From an uncultured Flavobacteriaceae bacterium (GTDB lineage Bacteria > Bacteroidota > Bacteroidia > Flavobacteriales > Flavobacteriaceae), in assembly GCA_947311745.1 (NCBI GenBank), contig CAMZLT010000114.1, forward strand, positions 1 to 11,238: DNA of 11,238 nt, in the 5' to 3' direction. Below the pieces are notes generated by a model. It did not search any database. It saw nothing but the letters and a program-made list of their open reading frames with translations, and was not told where the DNA came from. Shown here piece after piece: positions 5,412-11,238 of this stretch; the first letter of the stretch is position 1; every line of letters starts with the position of its first letter. The translations under genes and the position numbers were made by a program.

Positions 5412-8210
5412 CTATATCATTTTCTCTTTCAAAAAAGTAGCTGTATATGATTTTTTATTTTTGATAAACTGTTCTGGTTTTCCTTGAAAAATAAGATTTC
5501 CGCCTTTTTTCCCTCCTTTCAAGCCTAAATCAATAATATAATCGGCACATTTAATTAACTCGATATTGTGTTCTATTACAATTATAGAATGACCATTGTC
5601 TAGCAAAGCATAAAAAGATTTTACCAATTTATTTATATCATGAAAATGCAAACCTGTTGTTGGTTCATCAAAAATAAACAAGGTTTCTTTTGCATTTGAA
5701 CCTTTAATTAAAAACGAAGCAAGTTTTATTCGCTGTGCTTCTCCTCCTGACAAGGTAGAAGACGCTTGTCCTAACTGCACATAACCTAGACCAACATCTT
5801 GCAAAGGTTGCAGTTTTTTTACTAATTTAAAATCCTCGGTTTCTTTGAAAAACACAAGTGCTTCGTCAATAGTTAACGATAAAATATCGGCAATAGATTT
5901 TTTATTGTACAATACTTCTAAAACTTCTTTTTTAAAACGTTTTCCTTTACAGACTTCGCAAGGTAGATGTACATCAGCCATAAATTGCATTTCTACCGTT
6001 ACTTGTCCTTCGCCTTTGCAAGTTTCACAACGACCACCATCTACATTAAAGGAGAAATGTTTTGGTTGAAAATTACGAATTTTAGACAGTTTTTGATGTG
6101 CAAAAATACTACGAATATCATCGTAAGCCTTAATATACGTAACAGGATTAGAACGACTAGATCTTCCTATAGGATTTTGATCTACAAATTCAATCTCTTT
6201 TATACCATTTATTGCTCCTTTTAGTTCGGTAAATTCACCTATTTTATCGCTATATTGATGCAAGTGTTTGTGTATTGCAGGATATAAAATATTTTTAACT
6301 AAAGTACTTTTTCCACTACCAGAAACACCTGTTATTACTGTTAAATTATGCAGTGGAAATTGCACATCTATATTTTTTAGATTATGCTCTCTTGCTCCGA
6401 TTATTTCGATAAATTTTTTGGATGCTCTACGTTTTTTTGGCACTTCAATTTCTAATGTACCTTTTAAATATTTTCCTGTTAAAGTATTAGATTTTACGAT
6501 TTGTTTAAATGTTCCTTCAGCAACTAATTCACCTCCAAACGAACCTGCTTCAGGACCAATATCAAAGATATAATCTGCTTGCTTCATTATATCCTCATCG
6601 TGTTCTACCACAATAACGGTATTACCCAAATCTCGCAAATTTTTAAGCACTTTGATTAATTTTTCGGTGTCTTTTGGATGCAATCCTATACTTGGCTCGT
6701 CTAAAATATACATCGAACCAACTAGTGAACTTCCTAAAGATGTTGCTAAATTTATACGTTGTGATTCTCCTCCAGACAAAGTATTTGAAGCACGATTTAG
6801 ATTTAGATAATTTAAACCTACATCGTTTAAAAACTGAATTCTATTTTTAATTTCTACCAATAAACGTTTCGCTATTTCGGTATCGTATTTATTTAATTTT
6901 AAATTCTGAAAAAATTCTTGTAATTCATCTAAAGGTAAATTAATTAATTGCGATATAGTTGCATCACCAACTTTTACATAATCCGTTTCGGTTCTAAGGC
7001 GATTTCCGTTACAAGAAGTACAAACTGTTTTTCCACGATACCTTGATAACATTACGCGAAATTGTATTTTATAACTTTTCTTTTCTAAATATTTAAAAAA
7101 GGCATGTAATCCTTTAAAATAGGGATTTCCTGTCCATAATAATTCTTTTTGCTCCTCGGTTAATTCAAAATATGGTTTATGAATCGGAAAGCCAAATTCA
7201 AAAGCATGAGCAATCAATTCCTCTTTATACTTTAAGGATTTTCCTGATTTCCAAGGAGCAATAGCATCCTCATAAATAGATAATGACGTATTAGGTATAA
7301 CCAAAGATTTATCAATTCCGATAACGTTACCATAGCCTTCGCACGTTTTACAAGCACCATACGGATTGTTAAAACTGAAAAAATGCATATTTGGCTCTAA
7401 AAATTTTATACCATCAAGTTCAAATTTATTATTAAAATCTGTTTTAGAATTATCGGAAAGATTTATTAAGCTACAAGCACCTTTACCTTCAAAAAATGCT
7501 GTCTGAACCGAATCCGCCAAACGATTATAAAAATCCTCATTATGCGAAACAACCACTCTATCTACAACAATATAAAAATGCTTTGCTTTCTTTATTTTTT
7601 TTATTATTTCTTTTTCGATTGGTGTTTTAATTCGTAAAACCTCATCATCTACCATAAACCGAACATAACCTTGCTGAATTAACACATTTATGTGCTTTTC
7701 GGTACCCTTATTTAATTCTATTTTTGCTAGTAAAAGTAATTTTGTTTTTTCGTCGGTTTCTTTAACAAAATTTACCACATCAGCAATAGTATCTTTTTGT
7801 ACTATTTTATTAGAAATTGGTGAATATGTCTTTCCGATTCTTGCAAAAAGCAGTTTTAAATAATCGTAAATTTCGGTAGTTGTACCAACCGTAGAACGCG
7901 GATTTGTACTATTTACTTTTTGTTCAATAGCAATTGCAGGTGAAATACCTTTTATATAATCTACCTTAGGTTTGTTTAATTTTCCTAAAAATTGTCTAGC
8001 ATAACTAGATAAACTTTCTACATATCTACGTTGTCCTTCTGCATATAAGGTATCAAAAGCTAAACTAGATTTTCCTGAACCACTTAAACCTGTAATTACA
8101 ATTAATTTATTTCTCGGAATTGCCATATCTAACCTCTTAAGGTTATGCAATGCAGCTCCTTTTATTAAAATATAATCTATCGGATTTAAAGAATCAATAT
8201 TTTTAGACAT
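5412..8210 (-). CDS. uvrA: Excinuclease ABC subunit UvrA
   Basis: UvrA is the damage-sensing ATPase of nucleotide excision repair; as a dimer it loads UvrB on DNA. The 932-residue protein has two ABC modules. Using 933-residue numbering that counts the TTG codon at 8213: Walker A GLSGSGKSS at 42-50 and GVSGSGKST at 629-637; signatures LSGGESQRINLA (479-490) and LSGGEAQRIKLA (821-832); Walker B YILDEPSIGLH (502-512) and FIFDEPTTGLH (846-856). The second zinc module is intact (CETC at 729-732, CEVC at 752-755, 19 residues between). CKTC (288-291) and CTSC (398-401) are also present, but the CPxC pair that in E. coli precedes the SFNNP...CxxC region is replaced by KFELDGIKF (263-271). ATG 8210 is preferred over the adjacent in-frame TTG. 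The gene is divergent from dinB. Confidence 0.97.
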   Translation of the reverse strand: MSKNIDSLNPIDYILIKGAALHNLKRLDMAIPRNKLIVITGLSGSGKSSLAFDTLYAEGQRRYVESLSSYARQFLGKLNKPKVDYIKGISPAIAIEQKVNSTNPRSTVGTTTEIYDYLKLLFARIGKTYSPISNKIVQKDTIADVVNFVKETDEKTKLLLLAKIELNKGTEKHINVLIQQGYVRFMVDDEVLRIKTPIEKEIIKKIKKAKHFYIVVDRVVVSHNEDFYNRLADSVQTAFFEGKGACSLINLSDNSKTDFNNKFELDGIKFLEPNMHFFSFNNPYGACKTCEGYGNVIGIDKSLVIPNTSLSIYEDAIAPWKSGKSLKYKEELIAHAFEFGFPIHKPYFELTEEQKELLWTGNPYFKGLHAFFKYLEKKSYKIQFRVMLSRYRGKTVCTSCNGNRLRTETDYVKVGDATISQLINLPLDELQEFFQNLKLNKYDTEIAKRLLVEIKNRIQFLNDVGLNYLNLNRASNTLSGGESQRINLATSLGSSLVGSMYILDEPSIGLHPKDTEKLIKVLKNLRDLGNTVIVVEHDEDIMKQADYIFDIGPEAGSFGGELVAEGTFKQIVKSNTLTGKYLKGTLEIEVPKKRRASKKFIEIIGAREHNLKNIDVQFPLHNLTVITGVSGSGKSTLVKNILYPAIHKHLHQYSDKIGEFTELKGAINGIKEIEFVDQNPIGRSSRSNPVTYIKAYDDIRSIFAHQKLSKIRNFQPKHFSFNVDGGRCETCKGEGQVTVEMQFMADVHLPCEVCKGKRFKKEVLEVLYNKKSIADILSLTIDEALVFFKETEDFKLVKKLQPLQDVGLGYVQLGQASSTLSGGEAQRIKLASFLIKGSNAKETLFIFDEPTTGLHFHDINKLVKSFYALLDNGHSIIVIEHNIELIKCADYIIDLGLKGGKKGGNLIFQGKPEQFIKNKKSYTATFLKEKMI

Positions 8211-8214
8211 CAAA

Positions 8215-8243
8215 TTATTTTATAAAAAACAAAGATATATTTT
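8215..8243 (+). promoter_or_regulatory. Weak candidate dinB promoter overlapping the uvrA promoter
   Basis: TATATTTT at 8236-8243 matches TAnnTTTG in all but the last base, with TTA at 8215-8217 as a weak -33, 18 bp upstream. Transcription would start about 8 bp before the dinB GTG. A second near-match, TACTTTTA at 8245-8252, would give an almost leaderless message. Both overlap the uvrA promoter region on the other strand. Confidence 0.3.
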
Positions 8244-8256
8244 TTACTTTTACCAA
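8230..8256 (-). promoter_or_regulatory. Candidate uvrA promoter (minus strand)
   Basis: On the minus strand TATCTTTG (complement of 8230-8237) matches the -7 consensus TAnnTTTG completely. A TTG (complement of 8254-8256) lies 16 bp upstream as a possible -33 element, slightly closer than usual. The start of transcription would be near 8223, giving a leader of about a dozen nucleotides before ATG 8210. The -33 triplet touches the dinB start codon. Confidence 0.5.
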
Positions 8257-9351
8257 GTGGAAAATTATAACACATTCCGAAAAATAATTCATATAGATAT
8301 GGATGCTTTTTTTGCTTCAGTTGAGCAAATGGACAATCCTGAATTAAAAGGAAAACCAATTGCTGTTGGTGGTGGTGGCGAACGTGGTGTGGTTGCTGCT
8401 GCAAGCTACGAAGCACGAAAATTTGGTGTCTATTCTGCAATTAGTGGTGTCATTGCACGGAAAAGATGTAAGAATTTAATCTTTGTAAAACCACGATTTG
8501 ATAGATACTCGCAAATTTCTAAACAAATAAAACTTATTTTTAAAGATTATACCGATTTAATAGAACCACTATCGCTAGACGAAGCATATTTAGACGTAAC
8601 CATTAATAAAAAAGGAATTGATTCTGCAAGTAAAACAGCAAAAGAAATACGACAACGCATACAGCGAGAAATTGGTCTAACAGCATCTGCAGGAATTTCA
8701 GTAAATAAATTTTTAGCTAAAATTGCGAGTGATTACAACAAACCTAACGGACAAAAAACTATTTTACCAGAAGAGGTTATTCCGTTTTTAGAAAAATTAC
8801 CTATCGAAAAATTTTACGGAATTGGTAAAGTTACCACAACCAAAATGTACAATTTAGGCATTTTTACAGGAAAAGATTTAAAAAGTAAAACCGAAGAGTT
8901 TTTAATTAAACATTTTCATAAATCAGGTGCTTATTATTACCAAATTGTACGAGGTATCCACAATAGTAAAGTACAACCAAACCGAATTAGAAAATCCGTT
9001 GCAGCAGAACATACCTTTACTACAAATTTAACCTCGGAAGTTTTTATGATAGAAAAGCTAGAAAAAATAACAATTGAATTAGAAAAAAGACTAAAAAACG
9101 CTAAAGTTGCAGGAAAAACAATCACCTTAAAAATAAAATATAGCGATTTTACACAACAAACACGAAGCAAAACACTTGCCTATTTTATAAAAGATAAAAC
9201 CTTAATTTTAGAAACGGTAAAGGAACTTCTATATCAAAAACCAATAAAAAAATCTGTTAGATTATTAGGAATTTCAGTAACCAATCTCAATATAAATACT
9301 AAAAAGAAAGAAACGATAGCCAACGTACAATTAAAATTTAAATTTGATTGA
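8257..9351 (+). CDS. dinB: DNA polymerase IV (Y-family translesion polymerase)
   Basis: DinB copies past damaged template bases with low fidelity. The 364-residue protein (E. coli 351) has the palm/finger core: KIIHIDMDAFFASVEQMDNP (9-28) holds metal ligand D14 and the steric-gate phenylalanine F19. VGGGGERGVVAAASYEARKF (37-56) follows, and SLDEAYLDV (106-114) supplies catalytic D108 and E109. ASAGISVNKFLAKIASDYNK (143-162) and the helix-hairpin-helix-like FYGIGKVTTTKMYNLGI (186-202) come next. The little-finger domain spans about 245-345. The C-terminus VQLKFKFD resembles the sliding-clamp-binding tail of the family. The start is GTG 8257; the next in-frame ATG (M15) lies inside the catalytic motif and cannot be the start. 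It is divergent from uvrA across 46 bp. No LexA-type box was recognised. Confidence 0.96.
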   Translation: MENYNTFRKIIHIDMDAFFASVEQMDNPELKGKPIAVGGGGERGVVAAASYEARKFGVYSAISGVIARKRCKNLIFVKPRFDRYSQISKQIKLIFKDYTDLIEPLSLDEAYLDVTINKKGIDSASKTAKEIRQRIQREIGLTASAGISVNKFLAKIASDYNKPNGQKTILPEEVIPFLEKLPIEKFYGIGKVTTTKMYNLGIFTGKDLKSKTEEFLIKHFHKSGAYYYQIVRGIHNSKVQPNRIRKSVAAEHTFTTNLTSEVFMIEKLEKITIELEKRLKNAKVAGKTITLKIKYSDFTQQTRSKTLAYFIKDKTLILETVKELLYQKPIKKSVRLLGISVTNLNINTKKKETIANVQLKFKFD

Positions 9352-9365
9352 AAAATCAATTTATA

Positions 9366-9375
9366 TTTCGCGAAA
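9366..9375. promoter_or_regulatory. 10-bp palindrome upstream of the gcvP -7 box
   Basis: TTTCG-CGAAA is a perfect palindrome containing the only CGCG in this spacer. It ends 17 bp before the candidate gcvP -7 box, so it would overlap the -33 region, where a repressor could block polymerase. It could also be a chance palindrome. Confidence 0.25.
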
Positions 9376-9392
9376 AAGTTACAAAATATACG

Positions 9393-9400
9393 TACATTTG
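9393..9400 (+). promoter_or_regulatory. Candidate gcvP -7 promoter element
   Basis: TACATTTG is a full match to the Bacteroidota -7 consensus TAnnTTTG, 45 bp before the gcvP ATG. No good TTG stands at the usual -33 spacing, so strength or an activator requirement is uncertain. The expected start of transcription is near 9406, giving a leader of about 40 nt. Confidence 0.5.
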
Positions 9401-9414
9401 TTACGCAAAAAATA

Positions 9415-9429
9415 GCACTAAAAAAGTGC
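9415..9429 (+). other. Small hairpin in the gcvP leader
   Basis: GCACT-AAAAA-AGTGC forms a perfect 5-bp stem with a 5-nt loop. A competing pair, ACGCA (9403-9407) with TGCGT (9427-9431), shares the right arm, so the two foldings exclude each other. The leader is far too short for a glycine riboswitch. It ends 16 bp before the gcvP ATG; a role is speculative. Confidence 0.3.
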
Positions 9430-9445
9430 GTTTAAAAATCAACTA

Positions 9446-11238
9446 ATGCAAACAGATTCCTTTTTACAAAGACACTTAGGTTCTAAAGAAAATGAAATTT
9501 CCGAAATGCTAAAAACCATTGGTGTTTCCTCGTTAGAACAATTAATAGATGAAACTATTCCAAATGATATTTTACTTAAAAACGAATTGGATTTACCAAA
9601 ACCAATGAGTGAAATTGAATTTGCAAATCACATTAACCAACTTTCAAATAAAAATAAAGTCTATAAAACCTTTATCGGAATGGGGTATCACGCTGCAATT
9701 TTACCAGCAGTCATTCAACGAAATATTTTTGAAAATCCAAGTTGGTACACTTCTTATACTCCATATCAAGCTGAAATTTCGCAAGGTAGATTAGAGGCAC
9801 TACTGAACTACCAAACCATGGTTAGCGACTTTACAGGGTTTGAAATGGCAAACTCATCCTTACTAGACGAAGGTACAGCAGCAGCTGAAGCTATGATTAT
9901 GCTTTTTAACGCACGTAGCAGAGCTCAAAAAAAAGCAAATACAAATGTATTTTTTGTATCGCAAGAACTTTTACCTCAAACTATTTCCATACTAAAAACA
10001 CGCTCTGAACCACTAAATATTGAATTGGTTATTGGCGATCACGAAACCTTTACTTTTAATGAAAATGTGTATGGTGCAATCGTACAATATCCTGCTAAAA
10101 ACGGACAAGTTTACGATTATACTTCCTTTATTGAAAAAGCACATGCAAACGAATCTAAAGTAATTGTTGCAGCAGACTTACTAAGTTTGGCAATGCTAAA
10201 ATCTCCAGCAAAAATGGGTGCAGATGTAGCTGTTGGTACAACACAACGTTTTGGAATTCCGTTAGGCTTCGGAGGACCACATGCTGCATATTTTGCAACT
10301 TCCGAAACATATAAACGACAAATTCCTGGTAGAATTATTGGTGTTACGCTAGATGCAAACGGTAATAGAGCCTTGCGTATGGCATTGCAAACTAGAGAGC
10401 AACATATAAAACGCGAAAAAGCAACTTCTAACATATGTACAGCACAGGTACTACTTGCTGTTATGGCAGGAATGTATGCTGTATATCACGGACCAAATGG
10501 TATAAAATACATTGCTAGAAAAATCCACTCCTTAACCAATACATTAAACGAAGGAATTTCGAAATTAGGATTATCACAAAAAAACACTTCCTTTTTTGAC
10601 ACCTTAAAAGTAAGCGTTAGCAATGCCACTAAAGTAAATTTTATTGCACAACGCAGTGAAATAAATCTTTTAATTATAGATGATGAAACCGTAGGAATTT
10701 CTTTAAATGAAACAACTACCATTGAGGATGTTAATACTATTTTAAATGTACTTGCTGAAGCAGAACACAAAGATAGTATAAGCATGGATCACTGTTCTAT
10801 TTGTTCTAGCATTCCTAAAAAATTAGAACGAAAATCAAATTATTTAACTCATTCTGTATTCAATTCGTACCATTCGGAAACTGAAATGATGCGTTATATT
10901 AAAAGGTTAGAACGAAAAGATATTTCACTTACCGATTCGATGATTTCTTTAGGTTCATGCACCATGAAATTAAATGCAGCTTCCGAAATGCTTCCATTAA
11001 GTTATGGTAATTGGAATAATATTCATCCATTTGTACCAAAAAATCAAGTTTTAGGTTACCGAGAAATGTTACACACTCTAGAAGAACAACTAAATGTTAT
11101 TACTGGTTTCTATGCAACATCGCTACAACCAAATTCTGGTGCTCAAGGCGAATATGCAGGATTAATGGTAATTAGAGCATTTCATAAATCTAACAACGAA
11201 GGACATCGTAATATTTGTTTAATTCCTGCTTCTGCACA
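9446..11238 (+). CDS. gcvP: Glycine dehydrogenase (decarboxylating), P-protein of the glycine cleavage system (3' end outside window)
   Basis: The P-protein is the PLP enzyme that decarboxylates glycine and passes the aminomethyl group to the lipoyl arm of GcvH, feeding one-carbon units to folate. From ATG 9446 the frame stays open to the window end: 597 codons plus two bases, roughly the first 60% of a family protein of about 950 residues. It starts MQTDSFLQRHLGSKENEISE. Family blocks include FIGMGYHAAILPAVIQRNIF, SWYTSYTPYQAEISQGRLEA, LLDEGTAAAEAM, GTTQRFGIPLGFGGPHAAYF (from residue 264), EKATSNICTAQ, SLGSCTMKLNA (501-511) and LQPNSGAQGEYAG (560-572). The single-chain arrangement, both halves fused, is clear because the second-half blocks follow in the same frame. 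The PLP-binding lysine lies beyond the window. It is separated from dinB by 94 bp and probably has its own promoter. Confidence 0.95.
   Translation, partial: MQTDSFLQRHLGSKENEISEMLKTIGVSSLEQLIDETIPNDILLKNELDLPKPMSEIEFANHINQLSNKNKVYKTFIGMGYHAAILPAVIQRNIFENPSWYTSYTPYQAEISQGRLEALLNYQTMVSDFTGFEMANSSLLDEGTAAAEAMIMLFNARSRAQKKANTNVFFVSQELLPQTISILKTRSEPLNIELVIGDHETFTFNENVYGAIVQYPAKNGQVYDYTSFIEKAHANESKVIVAADLLSLAMLKSPAKMGADVAVGTTQRFGIPLGFGGPHAAYFATSETYKRQIPGRIIGVTLDANGNRALRMALQTREQHIKREKATSNICTAQVLLAVMAGMYAVYHGPNGIKYIARKIHSLTNTLNEGISKLGLSQKNTSFFDTLKVSVSNATKVNFIAQRSEINLLIIDDETVGISLNETTTIEDVNTILNVLAEAEHKDSISMDHCSICSSIPKKLERKSNYLTHSVFNSYHSETEMMRYIKRLERKDISLTDSMISLGSCTMKLNAASEMLPLSYGNWNNIHPFVPKNQVLGYREMLHTLEEQLNVITGFYATSLQPNSGAQGEYAGLMVIRAFHKSNNEGHRNICLIPASA

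Noticed and set aside
5845..6573. Three plus-strand open frames inside the uvrA region
   Set aside because: They are antisense to conserved UvrA zinc, signature and Walker segments and look like no known family.
8211..8213. TTG as the uvrA start
   Set aside because: An ATG follows directly at 8210 and the extra residue has no support.
8366..8380. Run of GGT/GGC triplets in dinB as a microsatellite
   Set aside because: It encodes the VGGGGERG loop expected in DinB, so the protein explains it.
8210..8440. Minus-strand 76-residue frame opposite the 5' end of dinB
   Set aside because: It is antisense to the conserved DinB catalytic core, and its Gln/His-rich product reflects the complement of that core's codons.
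9609..10785. One plus-strand and two minus-strand open frames within gcvP
   Set aside because: They overlap the continuous P-protein frame, which carries the family motifs.

Overview
The window looks like an ordinary chromosomal stretch from a member of the Flavobacteriaceae (Bacteroidota). The base composition is strongly AT-rich, and Shine-Dalgarno sequences are absent. Several upstream regions carry the Bacteroidota -7 promoter element TAnnTTTG. The proteins (a 568-residue LysS with a C-terminal extension, a Bacteroidota-style UvrA, a DinB ending in QLKFKF) read like flavobacterial housekeeping proteins. The genus cannot be fixed from the sequence alone.

Layout, left to right. (1) The 3' end of a gene (up to 616, +) encodes a YbjN-like domain joined to a C-terminal SHOCT domain. 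(2) A 191-bp spacer holds a 14-bp palindrome and a degenerate tandem 8-bp repeat. (3) nnr (808-2328, +) is the bifunctional NAD(P)H-hydrate epimerase/dehydratase. (4) A 52-residue YqaE/Pmp3 membrane peptide gene lies on the minus strand (2336-2494), convergent with nnr. (5) A TIGR01777-type epimerase/SDR gene follows (2556-3452, +). (6) A 181-bp structured spacer (3450-3630) is bounded by perfect 14-bp inverted repeats and resembles a MITE. It supplies the stop codon of the SDR gene and abuts the lysS promoter. (7) lysS (3683-5389, +). (8) uvrA (5412-8210, -), convergent with lysS. (9) dinB (8257-9351, +), divergent from uvrA across 46 bp with overlapping promoter candidates. (10) gcvP (9446 to the window end, +), cut by the window edge.

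Functionally the genes are mostly independent housekeeping units: metabolite repair (nnr), translation (lysS), nucleotide excision repair and translesion synthesis (uvrA and dinB, arranged back to back), and one-carbon/glycine metabolism (gcvP). The two largest genes at the edges lack either a start or a stop inside the window, so they are easily missed. The yqaE-like gene is very short. No tRNA, rRNA, CRISPR array, transposase gene or clear factor-independent terminator was seen, and no spacer exceeds 300 bp. I found no convincing new multi-gene system. The points most worth a second look are the MITE-like element, the overlapping uvrA/dinB promoters, the changed first zinc module of UvrA and the YbjN-SHOCT fusion.
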